Assembly: GCA_029532415.1 (NCBI GenBank)
Contig: JAQOTA010000050.1
Location: 496,001-560,000 of the forward strand
Length of the DNA: 64,000 bases
Source of the DNA: Marasmius tenuissimus
Lineage: Eukaryota > Basidiomycota > Agaricomycetes > Agaricales > Marasmiaceae
Reading direction: 5' to 3'
Shown one piece after another: positions 9,972 through 21,945 of the stretch; within the stretch, counting starts at the first letter, position 1; the number at the start of each line of letters is the position of its first letter. A model generated the notes under the pieces. The model made no database searches and was not told the DNA's origin. It saw only the letters and a program-made list of their open reading frames with translations. The position numbers and the translations under genes were made by a program.

Positions 9972-11585
9972 ATGCCCAACACCACTTCTTCAGCAACAAT
10001 GCTCTTTACAACCCTCATAACGGGTGTGTGGCATCAAAGAATCGTCGCGGTGATGCATCTCTCCGAATACTGATGCATAACTTGGCTGAACCTGATTTCA
10101 GTATCTCGATGGTACGTTTAGGTCATGTTCGAGGCTCTGGAATACAGTCTGATATACCATGACGGCTTCAGTTGCCAGCTCGACAATACTTGTGTATGAT
10201 CTGGTGCTCACCTTAGACTTGGAGATTGAATATATCTGGGCAAAGAAGTGGTCTTTGGTGACGGTCATATATCTGTTGCAACGATATCTTCCCCTCTTTG
10301 ACATCGCGGGGGTAGTTCTTTATCGTAGGACACTGTTCATCCCAAGTCCAGACTCCATGTTTTAACCCTCTGCCAGGCGAATTCAAGGACGATATGAGTC
10401 TACATGACTGTGTGACTAGCTTCCGTATCGCTGCGTGTACGTTCGAATCTAGTCATTTCATTCAAATCTCACTTACATTCTCAATGCTGTAGGGTGCATT
10501 CCCGCGGGCATCGTGCTCTCCGAGGGTGAGCTTGTGATTTTATCCCCGTCTTCCACAATTAATTTTGTTATTCAGTGCTCCTCGCGGTCCGTCTTTGGGC
10601 TGTATGGGGGCGTAAAAGCTCAGTCGCGATCGGTATTTTCGTATTCCTTCTAGGATGCTGGACTCCGTGCTTTGTTCTGGTCAACAGGTTTATTGACTCT
10701 ATCCAATGTAAGTCAGCCTCAGATTGATGCAATCTCCCGTTACCCACCTCAATGTTTAACGTTGACTGACCCCCTCCCAAAGTTGCGACTCCCCCGGTAC
10801 CTCATTTTCGCGGGTGTTTCATCTCAGGTGGAAGCCACTCACTGTACTTGAGCTGGGTCTTGATGGTGGTTTACGATGCCGGTACGTTGATATCGGTACT
10901 ATTTCATGCATACAGGCGATCGAGCAAACCTTATCCGCAGGCACCCTGATAATGATAGTCATCCCTGGGATCTCTGCCTGTGGGTCACTCATAATTACCT
11001 GTCAGTGGTTTGGATTGCACGACCCTAACTCCTCGTGACTTGTAGTCAGAATTGGTGGGAAGTCTGACCTGTATAAGGCTGTATATCGAGATGGTGAGTG
11101 ACGAGGCTCTAGTGGCGGCGGTACAGCGGTACAGCAACTGATTGACACTGTTCTGCAATATGTTCAGGGATAATCTACTACATCTTCATCTTTTGTGAGC
11201 ACTTCTATGATCAAGCAGCTGGAGGGGGGGATTGATTTTCAATCTTGTGCAGTTGTCTCGCTAATCAATATAATCGCAATTTCAACTCTCCCAGTAAGTT
11301 GCTTGTAACTTCATTGCTATCACGCTAACAGCCATTTGTTTCTGCTCCCATTGGTCACTCTCAGTCCGACCTCGTACACATGTTGTCTTGGTACGTATGC
11401 CCTGTCCACCCAAAGAACCCAACCTTTGTTCATGATCATTCTATAGCCTTGAGCGGGTACTTCATTCAGTTCTCACCAGCCGTGCTATTCTCCAGATTCG
11501 ACGTGTGACTTCCGAGTTGGATCCTACAGTCTCAACACTTCACAGTATGAAATTTGCAGTCCGGCAAAGCCGATCTGATGATTGA
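9972..11585 (+). CDS. DUF6533 family membrane protein, copy 2 (intact, 294 aa)
   Basis: Thirteen exons: 9972-10049, 10102-10111, 10172-10324, 10377-10436, 10493-10525, 10576-10707, 10783-10881, 10941-10979, 11046-11093, 11168-11194, 11253-11293, 11365-11390, 11447-11585. They sum to 885 nt with all phases consistent. Exon 2 is only 10 nt. The DUF6533 domain is in exon 3 (ILVYDLVLTLDLEIEYIWAK, then WSLVTVIYLLQRYLPLFD), followed by hydrophobic helices in exons 6 (VAIGIFVFLLGCWTPCFVLV), 7-8 and 10-11, as in the 7-helix basidiomycete family of unknown function. The tail is hydrophilic. No function can be assigned from sequence. Exon sizes are identical to copy 3 at 17438. Likely functional. Confidence 0.85.
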
Positions 11586-12629
11586 CGACTACGTGATTTG
11601 ACTGTATACCATAGATGATAGATGATAGAACCCACAATAGACCGTAGACGTTGTTTTCAAAGTCAGTCATTGTCGGGTGGCTGGTCCCTCCAAGCAAAAC
11701 TAAATTGATGTGGGTATCGCGTCAATCTCCTTTTGGAAATTTTATGTCCATATCTGGCGATTCCGACGATTCCCCACGATTGCTTCATGCAAAACTCTCG
11801 GACAAGAGTTTCTTCCGGTCCACATCACTGGCACTAGTTTACTCCCAAGGATATGTACATGTATAGTCGGTCAATCAACATTGTTAGTGACGACCAAAAT
11901 AGTTCTCTCAACCCAGCAGACCTGTACTGTGGTCTGGGAAGGGGCTGGTACGATCCTCGGATACAATGCTGGTTCGCAGGCGTGAGATATGGTGTCCTGG
12001 GTCACAAGAGGTCCATTCAAATTGTCCCAACCTGTGACACCTTCAAAGATGCCAAATTTAGGCTTTTGGGTCCCAATATCCAAATTTTTTCTTCCGCATC
12101 ACAGGCCGCGGAGGTCCCATATGAAATCAAAAATTCGTATGAAACGATCACTGGTCACAGCCATCTGAATTGAGTGAAATAGGTCAGTATATAGTAATCG
12201 TACGTGGTGTTTTTCCACGCCTTCGAGTAGCCGACCAACAGTGTCGAACCTGCCTTCAATCATGAATCTCAGAATTGATTCCTGAACATATAGCTCAACA
12301 AACGAGGTACTTAAGTCAGGCTGACTATTCCGGGTGGCAACTTAATATGGAAATGATGTCATCATGTACCCAACACACGGCGAATACTGCCGCTGTTCCC
12401 CGGAAAGTAGCTCTCAAGCCAGAACTAAGCTAAAACATTCATAGGATGTATTCTACTTGTCGTAGGGCTCGAACCTAGCCTAATAGCCATACTGATAGCT
12501 GTATTTTGAATCAAATCAAATCGATTAAACCATCCACAAGGCCCTCAAAATCTCCGATGTAGGTGGTTCCAAAAAGATTTTGAGGGCCCCCCAGCACACC
12601 CCCCTCCCTCCTACCCCTCGGTCAGGGAT
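11586..12629. other. intergenic, no gene recognised
   Basis: Lies between the 3' end of DUF6533 copy 2 and the 3' end of the minus-strand DUF6534 gene. A segment near 11727-11760 (CTCCTTTTGGAAATTTTATG) is also found just downstream of the DUF6533 copies at 19043 and 44844, so the duplicated unit extended past the stop codon. Open stretches such as 11853-12173 show no recognisable domain. Confidence 0.5.
12540..12588. repeat. 14-bp perfect inverted repeat with 21-nt loop
   Basis: GGCCCTCAAAATCT at 12540-12553 is the exact complement of AGATTTTGAGGGCC at 12575-12588. It lies about 40 bp past the stop codon of the minus-strand DUF6534 gene, so it would form a hairpin in that gene's 3' UTR. It could equally be a small foldback relic. 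Confidence 0.6.
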
Positions 12630-14592
12630 TCAAACCTGTGTGCCCCCTTGCTCCTGGCTTCGAAGTGTGTTTCGAGAGTTTAATGAAGCGAGGAGACTGT
12701 TCGCATAAACTGAACCGGAAGAGATATATGTAGGAGGTCTCATTTTAGACGTTACACTAAACTTTGAAAGTTGTAACGTACGCTTTCCAACAACAAAATC
12801 GATGCCGAAAAACCATAGCTTGTTTGGTTGAGCAGTGAACTAAAAACAATCGTGAGCTTTTGAGTGTGCTGATCGTGGCGAAAAATCGCAATATAAATCC
12901 TAACCACAGCAACTTGTGTGATTGTGACAACACTGTTAACAGTTGTCAACTTGTGTCTGAGTGACCGAGAGAGGTACAAACGAAGTCAAGACGCATCGAT
13001 TCACAGCGTATATCATCAGGGTCTTAACGAGCGTGTTGGTTCTTCTGTGTCGGAACGAGTGTCATCTTGACGGAATGATCATGCGGCTCATAGTATTACT
13101 CACTTGTGCATCCCGGACCGGCCCTCTTGAAGTAAAAAACATAGTGACCCAGCGATAAACACATCGGAGAGAACAGTAGAAACAGCAAAGGGGGTAGCGG
13201 CTGCCACCTAAAGCAATAGAGGATGTACAATTGTTCACAACAGGTAGGAGAATCATTTACTCACCTTGACGATCTCAGAGGTTTGGAAACCCTGAAACGT
13301 ATCCTTGACAAAGCTGGAAGCAACGAGATTGGAGTCGATTCCGCACAGTACGCAAAAGCTCATGACACGTACAGCCACACTATTGTCTCTATAGGACGGG
13401 GAGATGTGAATCGAAGGTGGTAAGATGGAGACAGGAAGGGCTGTACCGATTCCAAATACTATGATCATGATATCAGCCACGTTCAGCTACGCAAGCTGAT
13501 CAGAAGTTGCAGATCGTACACACCAAAGTGAAGCCCCACTAAGATGACGAGGAGGGGAATTAAGATCCATCGGATTGTGGCGCGTGGTAGCGCCAGCCCT
13601 TGCAGCTGCGTAACTGAGTACAGGCTCAGGATGAGACCTGAAGAAGTATCCCTGCGGAAAAGGCCTCACCGGTGTACACCTGGTGTGTGAAGAAACTTGC
13701 AAAAAATTGGATGTCATCACCGGCGGGTTGACCAGAAGGGTAACTTACCTTTGTGCTAGAACTGCCAATATTACCTATGGGATGAATATCATTAACGACT
13801 CCTGTGGCCATTAAAGATGGGGACGTACATTTAGAAGAACCGAGAGCTAGGTATTGGTGCCGTCAGAATGATTGGAGGCTTTGGTTCTTAGGCACGCACG
13901 GTTAGGGACCTGTTCGGGCAGAATTGTAAGTGACTATAACCGTAGAAGGGCGAAAGCCATAAGGTTATTTACCAATGAATTCTTCCGAGGGCAGCATGAT
14001 CGTCCGAGCTTGAGATCTGGAAGACGTGAACCGCTGCTTATGCGAGCATGAGGCTTGGAGCAAACCAGATAGTGATAGACGCATATTGATGCTAAAAGAT
14101 GCAAATGAGAACAACCTCTAGTGACATCTTCGACGACTCGCCTAGGACAACGTGTGCGGTATCAAGTACCCTGGAGTACGAAAAATGAGTTAGGCTTTTT
14201 GTTGTCAAGACTACGACCCGAATTGACCATATCGTAGCGACCTGGCACATCTTTGAGTGCAAAATAAAATCGGGAGGCTGCCTGAACGCACCAGATATCG
14301 TAATCTTTTCCTATCATTCGGGTAGCTCTTGTAATACAAATATGTCTGTAGAAGGGTATTAGAATTAGTAAACTCGTAGATGAGTAGCTCGTACCTGTAC
14401 ACTCGTAACCCCGTACAGGCTAGACGAGTCAATAATCTATCAGGACGTCTGGTACGCTTGGACTCTGATAGGTTCTCACATTGCAGCGACGAGGGTACCG
14501 ATTACCACAGGACCTGTTCAACTAATATTGGAGTGAGCGAGACCCGGAAGACCAGTAGACGCACCGAATGACTTGTTGATTGACACCAACAT
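12630..14592 (-). CDS. DUF6534 family membrane protein, many small exons
   Basis: Starts at the ATG at 14592 (MLVSINKSF) and ends at TGA 12630-12632. Resolved exons: 14565-14592, 14480-14513, 14395-14419, 14292-14345, 14228-14250, 14142-14170, 14066-14091, 13973-14016, 13900-13909 (10 nt), 13749-13774, 13680-13695, 13524-13605, then less certain joins to VLSDVFIAGSLCFLLQEGRS (about 13114-13212), NTLVKTLMIYAVNRCVLTS and the last exon 12630-12709 (YANSLLASLNSRNTLRSQEQ). Family marks are VAAILYGVTSVQTYLYYKSY near the start, WVLDTAHVVL, and the NSLLA(S/T)LN(S/A)R tail typical of basidiomycete DUF6534 proteins (7 predicted helices, function unknown). The intron after 14142 starts with GC, a minor but valid donor. 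Joins between 13458 and 13212 are uncertain, so intactness is probable and not proven. Confidence 0.7.
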
Positions 14593-15390
14593 AGCGAGAC
14601 ACAGGAATAAAAGACGAAGATGTGCAATTCGGCTCGAAGGTGGATAACGGACGTTACTTCAGCCATACCTTATCCCTCCAGCCAGTTTATAATAGTCCCC
14701 TCTTTGCTTTTCTCCCCATAATCAACAGTGTTGACAGACGACAGTTAATGATAATCATTGGGAGTTCATCGGACCGTACTATACTTTGATTGAGTTGACA
14801 TTGATGGAAACGACTACGAGGTCGCGAACAAAAATTGAATGCTTCTGATCAGGCCCTGTGCTAGCTCCCGGCATGCCGAGAAACTCACGACCAACGGTGC
14901 GCCATGGATTCTCTGATCAATTAGCTTCAATGCCTGCAGTGAGCCGAAACGTCCACAAATTTGCTTTTCGCGGTAGCTCTCTGAATTCATAATGTGAAGG
15001 TTGGGTAGAAGTAGAGGTTAAGCTGCCGTGCGGTACTGTAGGGTTTTTACAATCGGTCACGGTCGCGATGATGGCGGTAAAAGAATGACCCTGGGCGAGC
15101 TAAGGCCTAGGGGCACCATCAAGGTACGCGTCATTGTCGCCAACAAGGACAAACTATTTTTGCGCTTGACCGTCACCATTGCACTCTACGGCATCCTGTC
15201 TTTACATACATGATACACAGCCAGTAGGGAATAGAGGGTCATCTCCGGACTGACATAGAGAGTCAAAGGCAACTTGAGAAATCTTGATTTGGTTTGTCTA
15301 ATCGTTCTTGACTTCTCACGCCCGGTCTCTACAGTATTCACGACAATAGTCTGTTCTGAGGTTTCCTCGGTAATTAGTTGCGAAAACTCA

Positions 15391-15583
15391 CACTGGGGGC
15401 ATTTTTCTGTCAAGTAGGGCATGATGTGTTGGTGTCAAGTGTGTCTGACCCTGAAATGGACCATTAAACAAAGATTCTCTAAGTCCCCCCAAGGTGCAAC
15501 AACCATTGCTTGGACTTGGCTTGGTCCTGGCCCACTTGACACCACCACAACATGTCCTACTTGACAGAAAAATGCCCCCAGTG
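15391..15583. mobile_element. CACTA-like MITE, 193 bp
   Basis: The ends are inverted repeats of about 50 bp. The outer 28 bases (starting CACTGGGGGCATTTTTCTGT) are perfect at both ends, with about three mismatches further in. The element is flanked by TCA on both sides (ACTCA|CACTGG and CCAGTG|TCAGA), a 3-bp target duplication. CACTR termini with a 3-bp duplication are the hallmark of CACTA/EnSpm transposons; the element is too short to code and must be non-autonomous. Confidence 0.8.
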
Positions 15584-15763
15584 TCAGAATACCTACATAA
15601 AGGGGGAATCAGGCTCTTCCAGGGACAAGATTGGAAACAATGAAGCCAGAAATGGCCGAGTAGATGATGGCTAGTCAAAAACATTAATATTGTACATGGG
15701 AGCATGATAGATGAGACAATTATCATGTGGGAGTCTGACTTTTGACAGAGGTGAGGATGAGGT

Positions 15764-16005
15764 TTATTCGGGACCCGGCGTGCCGAATTGGTCATTATAA
15801 ATTCTCATACCAGCATTCTCCCGCCGGTCATTGTACATTATGAATTCAAGTCCGTCAAGATTCCGAATATCCATCGGTAGGTAAAACCCGTCCCAACCAC
15901 CGAATTCCGAATATCCGTCGCTCCAGTCAACTTGCTTACGAGGAATGTCCATGTGCAATCTATCAATGAATTCGACAAACGGTACACACTCAGAGTCAGC
16001 AACAT
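15764..16005 (-). CDS. orphan open segment, unrecognised
   Basis: The minus strand reads openly from about 16005 to TAA at 15764. The composition looks protein-like (PFVEFIDRLHMDIPRKQVDW, then FYLPMDIRNLDGLEFIMYND) and could be the last exon of a gene, with AG|AAGATG as a possible acceptor near 16005. No start or upstream exon could be found and no family is recognised. It may be a relic. Confidence 0.3.
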
Positions 16006-17392
16006 CTTCTATTGATCACTGCATCCACCTATCTATATATCTGCCATACATATATCATGTCTTATAAGCTCTTATTTTCCTGGCCCCCTGGGCTGCGGCC
16101 GCCAGGTTTACCTCCAACACTCGCAGTACACTCTTCTCAAGCCTCACAAGTGCATGTCATCAAGAAATGCAACCTCGTGAGTTATGTACGAAGTAGAACG
16201 ATCCGGTTCGGAGATTAATAGGAATGCCACCGGGACCGAAGCTACTCATAATCGCGTAAACTCATACTTTATCTTTGTAGCAAGGCGGTGCTACTATTAA
16301 CGGATGACACGGGAATCATGAATGAGCGGGCATGGAAATTTTGGCAGGGTGTGCCAGGATCAGGCCATTGCCTGTATCTAAGTCACTGTGACCCATCCTG
16401 AGTACCGATATCGTTCGAGTGACAGTATTTTTATCTTGTGCCTATTAGGCTCAGGCGATTGCCGTTCTGGCATAGAAGAATCACAACTGAATCTCGGCGT
16501 GTATAACGGATGCGCTGACCCAACTTTCAATAACAAGCACAAAACTACACGAAAGAATCTCTGAGATCAACGATAGTACTTAGTGTGCTCAGGTCAATTC
16601 ATGGGTCACTTGTAGATGATGTGACTAATCCTGCCGCCGGTTCAAGGGTACTTCCACTGCCAAAAGCGCAGTTCCATCCTTGGAGTCGAAGCCGCGCCCG
16701 TCATCAAGCCACCAGCAGCAACAGATGATCGTCACCTTGCACTTGACCACCATCAGTGATCGCACTAACCACTTCATATACACGCAGATAGGGATATCAG
16801 CTACAACTTCAGGTTGTAATTGAGAGACGAGCGTAATTTTATGAGCTTTATGCTGCGCTTCTATCTACTACCACCCAAGAATCAGTCCCATTCACCAAAA
16901 CAATCTTTTTCGACATTAGTTGGGTAGCGAAGAACCTCAGACAAAGGCCAGCCCAACGGAAGCGAGAATAAGAAGGCTATAACACCAGGAAATAGCAAGG
17001 GTGGGATCCCGAGTGGACGAATGGTCAAATGTTGAACTCATGATTCTCAGTGCCCTGGTGTTTCACAATCGACTATTGTAGTGCGTTCTGCTTGCACTTC
17101 GGTTCTTGGAATGCCTCGTTGACATGAACAATTCCGTACTAGTGGCTTCTTCGTCCCCTGCTTTGAATATGTTTGTCATAAATCCACGGTTTCGTCAACA
17201 GACAGGGTTCATCTCCCTACGCATCCGAGGGCATCGCTCCAATCAAGATTGCTGATGAGGGCATATACCTGTATTATATATGAATTGGATGAACGATGCA
17301 ATGCGCAGAGTTGGTGCCATCAGTTCCGATTTGATCTTCTTCTAGTAACCATTATTTTTGGCAATGGCAGTCCAACGTCGTCAGATGTCTTC

Positions 17393-17398
17393 TATAAG
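17393..17398 (+). promoter_or_regulatory. TATAAG box of DUF6533 copy 3
   Basis: TATAAG lies 45 bases before the ATG at 17438, at the same place as in the paralogs at 9928 and 43214. Confidence 0.5.
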
Positions 17399-17437
17399 TA
17401 CCTAGTCTCCCTGGGTCCCAAACACACATTCGGAACA

Positions 17438-19043
17438 ATGACCAATGGCACCGTAGCGACAGTGTTCTCCTCAGACCTTAGCACGATAAGCATATGGCAT
17501 CAAAGAACGGTCACCGTAAGTCTCTCCTCAAACCCTGACGTATGCGTTGGCTGACTTAATTTCAGTGTGTTGACGGTATGTCTACCCACAATCCGGGGCT
17601 TTGAGACAGCTTCCAATGTTTTGACCACGGTAATTGTTTAGTCGCAAGCTCAACCATACTTGCGTACGACGTGGTGCTGAATTCTGACTTGGAGATGAGG
17701 CACATATGGAGAAAGCAATGGTCCTTGGTCAAAGTTGTATATCTGCTACAACGATACCTCCCGTTCTTCGACACTGTAGGAATGGTTATATATCGTGGGA
17801 CAGACTTTACTTTTCCAGTCCATGCTCTGTCCCTTACTATTCTCTTCTGGTAGACCAGTTCAAGGGAACACTGAGTCCCCAGGACTGTTTCTTCAACTTT
17901 CGCATCGGTGGATGTACGCTTAATCGAGGCCGTCCCACTTATAATCTATCTAACATGTTTCATCATGAAGGGAGTGTCTTCGTGGGGATTATGCTCTCTG
18001 AGGGTTTCCCTTCCGTTTTGCCCCGTCTTCCGCAACGAAACTCATCCAATTTTCCAGTACTCCTCGCAGTCCGCCTTTGGGCTGTGTGGGAGCATAGAAT
18101 GCCGGTCGCTCTCGGTATTTTCGCGTTTTTCCTAGGATGTTGGATACCGTGCCTTGTCTTGTTCAACTCGTTCATTGACGCCACTGAATGTAGGTCGACC
18201 CCCTTTGACGCACTCTCCGAACGATCCGCCTGGATATCAATCCTCCAACAGTTGCTGCACCCCCACTGCCTCAATTCCGTGGCTGCTTTGTCTCTGGTGG
18301 GAAGGACATACTGTACTTGTGTTGGGTTCTGATGATGGTGTACGACACCGGTACGTTGATATCTCGTCTTTTTGGATACCCGTATGAACGACCGAGTGAC
18401 CACTGACCCTTACCCGTGCAGGGACTTTGTTGATGATAGTCATTCCTGGGATCTCCGCCTGTATGCCACCTGTACTGATAAGACCGCGCAATGTCGTGGA
18501 TTGATTTTGGTCTATATCTACTCGTAGTCCGAATGGGCGGGAAGTCTGAACTCATGAAGACTGTATATTGTGATGGTGAGTCACTAGCTCTTGGCGGCTG
18601 TCCCGACATCGATGCTGACACTATCGATCTCGACAGGGATAATCTACTACGTTCTTGTCTTCTGTCAGCACTCTAATATCGTTATCAATTGCACGGAAAG
18701 GACTGATTTCAGAATTTGCTCAGTGGTCTCTCTAGTCAATGTAGTCGTGATTTTGACTCTTCCAGTAAGTGTATCATATTCACATGATCATTGAGCTGAC
18801 AGCCATTTTCTCCTCCCGCTTGCAGCGCGATTTCGTGCACTTGCTGTCTTCGTACGTACGCGTCAGCCATTCAGACAATGATGTACTCAACGAGCCGCCC
18901 ATAGATTCGAGCGGGTACTTCACTCGGTCTTCACAAGTCATGCTATTCTTCACATTCGACACGTAGCTTCATTGCAGCCTACAGTCTCCACAATTTGTAC
19001 GATGGAATTTGAAGTCCAAGCTGATGAATCATCGGCGAACTGA
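17438..19043 (+). CDS. DUF6533 family membrane protein, copy 3 (intact, 294 aa)
   Basis: Thirteen exons: 17438-17515, 17566-17575, 17642-17794, 17854-17913, 17971-18003, 18058-18189, 18252-18350, 18422-18460, 18528-18575, 18637-18663, 18724-18764, 18826-18851, 18905-19043. Each has exactly the length of its counterpart in copy 2 and the total is 885 nt. The DUF6533 block reads ILAYDVVLNSDLEMRHIWRK followed by WSLVKVVYLLQRYLPFFD. The donor after exon 5 (GTTTCC) and after exon 10 (GTCAGC) are weak, which is the only reason to doubt correct splicing. Function unknown. Confidence 0.82.
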
Positions 19044-19180
19044 TTTTGACAGTAGAGAAGTTTTACTCGGAGGAAATTATAGTTTGTAAGGGCTACATCA
19101 ATCTCCTTTTGGCAATAGTATATCCATATTTAGCAACTACCGTCCAATGTTGTCCGGAGCCAAAGACGCAGGTAGATGTC

Positions 19181-19520
19181 CTCACCTCCGATAATAGAAA
19201 CCCCCCTTTGGGGTACTCGAGGAACTCAGCAAGCAGGACAACGCTAGAAATCCATGTCGACTATCTCGAGGTTACTTCAGACTAAGAGAGGATAAGCAAC
19301 TGAAGTCTGACGCGAGGACCCAACGAAGGAATACAATTATACCTAGTTTCATGGCCGTTCGACGAAAACGACATCGATTCATATTCAGCGGCATACTCGG
19401 GCTGGTCGCCAATGAATCTGAAGACGACGTAAGCACAGAAAGAGAAGAAGTACTCAACGGGAGATGCACCGTAAAAATGACTCGGAAAGTGAAAATGGCA
19501 ACATTCAGACCTCAGAAGAA
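19181..19520 (-). pseudogene. GT15 mannosyltransferase remnant
   Basis: Three segments match successive exons of the intact gene at 53953-55613. 19181-19282 matches the exon with WRGPAYTAFFEYLDSKGGFY, about 19351-19437 the exon with HPEYVAKDNSMSF (here DQPEYAAEYESMSFSSN), and about 19461-19520 part of the preceding exon. Stops and frame changes break it and the other exons are absent. It lies 140 bp past the end of DUF6533 copy 3. Confidence 0.65.
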
Positions 19521-19809
19521 CCCGGGTCCCGGGTCCCCAAGCGTGAGGCCTGATGAGCACATATGTCGCTCAGATGCAGTTCATTCCCGAGTGTTTATTC
19601 CCGAGTCCGATCAACATTCTGGCAGCCCTCCGCCAATCCCAATCACTTATTTTTCAGCGCAGATCCCAAAATAAACCATCCGAGATTTCGATTTATCCCC
19701 TTCAGTCTAATTCATGCAAACAGTCTCATGTCGCTGAAGTCACGGAACGCACTTCGAAGTCAGGAAATCAACACCATGTTGAACACGGGCGTGCACATCT
19801 TAGTTAATA

Positions 19810-21300
19810 TCTCAAATTCGAGTGTCTCGGTACGTTTAGTGTACGGTTGTATCCCTTCCGTAGTCCGGGTCGACTAAGTATCGAGCTAGAAAACGGAAAT
19901 TACGCCAAGTCCTGATTACAAAATCAATGCCAGGACCGGAACTATAGTTCGTGTGATCAAGCGACAAGCATCTTCCTGTGTGGGAACCCCATAATCTCTT
20001 GAATTAGCTCCTATGCTCTCACCTGATGATCTCGTTGGAGAATTGGAGACCCTGAAACATATCAAGTCCGTGCTCCAAAGCTTATCCCTTTCTTTTGCTG
20101 GGCGCCTTGCAGGAAGGCCTTAGTGTACAGGGCTGTATTTTTACCCTTCGCATTAGTGGATGTACGTTCGAACACGCTCATCTTGTTTGAACCTTTCTAA
20201 CATACCTACTCCGGTAGGGTGCTTTTTCATAGGCATCATACTTTCTGAAGGTGTGCTCTCTATTTTTCATCTCCGTCGTCGATACTCAATCCGTTAAGTA
20301 CTCCTCGCAGTTCGCCTTTGGGTTGTATGGGAGCGTAGAACCTTGGTTGCTATCAGTCTCTTCATCTTTTTCTTGGGATGCGGTGTACCATGCTTCGTCT
20401 TGTTCAGATCTTTCCTTGAGGCGACCAAATGTTGGCTTGATCACTTGACACTTGTTCCTGACGTCTCCTTAAATACTGATTTTCCCGGCAGATGTGGAGC
20501 CCCCAATGCCCCATACTCATGGCTGTTATATCACCGGTGGGAATAACACACTGTACTTGTGTTGGGTTTTGCTGATGGTATATGACACTGGTACGCGGCT
20601 GTCGCTCCTTTGTGTATACTGTACGAGTAACCGATGCCAAATACCTAGAAACTCTGATAATGATATTGATTCCCGGGATTTCAGCCTGTGGGTCACTTGT
20701 GCAATAGCTGGTATCTAAGCTGACCCTTGCCCATGCATACGTAGTTCGAATGGGCGGGAAGTCTGAACTTGTGAACGCCGTATACCGGGATGGTGAGTCT
20801 TGTTTCTTGTAGCGACGGACCGGCCATTGTCAATACTGATATTGTTATCATTCTGTCTTTGCAGGGATACTCTATTACATTTTCATCTTTTGTGAGCACT
20901 CCGACATCATTGTCAAGTGGCTGGTAAACTGATATTTGACTCCGTCAAGTGGTTTCCTTATTCAACGTAGTTGCAATCTTGATACTTCCAGTGAGTCACT
21001 CATTTTCCCATCCTCTTTATCACGCTGATAGGCTCTCTTAACCCTCCCATTGGCCACTCTCAGCATGATTTTGTGAATTCTGCTGGCTTTGTACGCTCGC
21101 CACACTCGTCTCAACTCCGTGTCTGATACTCAAAAACCCCCCTACACAGTTTCGAGCGAGTACTACACTCGGTCCTCGCAAGTCATACTATTCTTCATAT
21201 TCGCCACATAGCTTCATTGAAGCCGACAGTCTCCACGATTTGTACTATGGAATTTGCAGTTGGAGCTAATGATAGTCAAGTTGATCGTACCGGTATATGA
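19810..21300 (+). pseudogene. DUF6533 family copy 4, domain-deleted
   Basis: Exons 4 to 11 are recognisable and mostly intact. Examples are GLSVQGCIFTLRISGW near 20110-20160, VAISLFIFFLGCGVPCFVLF at 20343-20400, NNTLYLCWVLLMVYDT near 20545-20590, and RMGGKSELVNAVYRD near 20745-20793. The last exon ends at TGA 21298. The 10-nt exon 2 is represented only by a GTGTCTCG|GTACG remnant near 19825 and exon 3, which carries the DUF6533 domain, is missing. Exon 12 is 27 nt instead of 26, which shifts the frame. The missing exon is replaced by unrelated DNA including a DUF6534 scrap. Confidence 0.7.
20020..20075 (-). pseudogene. short DUF6534 fragment inside DUF6533 copy 4
   Basis: GATCTCGTTGGAGAATTGGA followed by GACCCTGAAACATATC closely resembles GATCTCAGAGGTTTGGAAAC and CCCTGAAACGTATC at about 13270-13310, which is the antisense of the DUF6534 exon encoding DTFQGFQTSEIV. 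On the minus strand it would read DMFQGLQ. It sits where exon 3 of DUF6533 copy 4 should be. Confidence 0.45.
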
Positions 21301-21403
21301 CTGGCAATTTCGAGGAATTTTGGATGTGATTCCAACCAATATTTATTGCTTGGGAACGAGTAGTAGTCCTTTTCAATAGATTAGTGATTTGCCGACTTCA
21401 GCA

Positions 21404-21910
21404 TGATGAGCCAGCATAGTCAAACTGCACAGTGGGTTATAACGTCCTAAACCTCACCTTGGGTTAGATAGCTTGTAGAGCTAGTAGTTAGAGTGCTTTG
21501 AGATGCTTGAGAGGTGATAATCAAGTAGATTGTCTTCAGGCTTAAGGCCTTGGAATACCAGCTTTTATACACAAGTTTCAGTACATGTAAGAGTCATCAC
21601 CATTGTATGAAACTACTACTAGAAGTAGGTATTTAGCCGTATAGTCATAATACTAATGAGTGTGTCTGCAGTCCTATTGGCCTGCTTAGCTACTAAAGTC
21701 TGTTGTGCCTTGCACTAAGGACTATGAGCATCATACCTGATGCAACTACATAAGTAGCAGGTATCTACAGTGTCATTTGTGAAGCAATAGCTACGTAGAT
21801 ACTTCTTGCATGAGAGCGCAAGTGTTCATAGAGGCGTAGCTCTATAAATAGTGTGTAATGCGTAAACAACATGTCAACAATGTATCACATGATATCCATC
21901 ACGTTCAACA
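21404..21910 (-). repeat. Copia-2 LTR (3' LTR of the element)
   Basis: 507 bp, starting TGATGAG and ending TTCAACA. The first 400 or so bases are identical to 30910-31416. I count ten differences, all in the last 130 bp and all transitions, most of them at CpG sites in one copy or the other. Confidence 0.93.
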
Positions 21911-21919
21911 CTCCCCCTC
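21911..21919 (-). other. Copia-2 polypurine tract
   Basis: GAGGGGGAG on the minus strand, directly before the 3' LTR and identical to that of Copia-1. Confidence 0.85.
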
Positions 21920-21945
21920 ACTAAGTTCGCCATGCATAGAACAAA

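Larger units (their letters stand above)
14593..17392. other. gene-poor stretch containing one MITE
   Basis: Apart from the MITE at 15391-15583 and an orphan open segment at 15764-16005, nothing in these 2.8 kb resembles a known family on either strand. No tandem repeats or RNA genes are evident. Confidence 0.5.

Noticed and set aside
12455..12500. tRNA gene (GGTTCGAGCCC on the minus strand)
   Set aside because: It looks like a T-arm but no D-arm, anticodon stem or acceptor pairing could be found upstream.
21260..21403. Missing laccase C-terminus left of Copia-2
   Set aside because: Reading the minus strand of this flank gives no match to the laccase C-terminal exons at 62691-63180.
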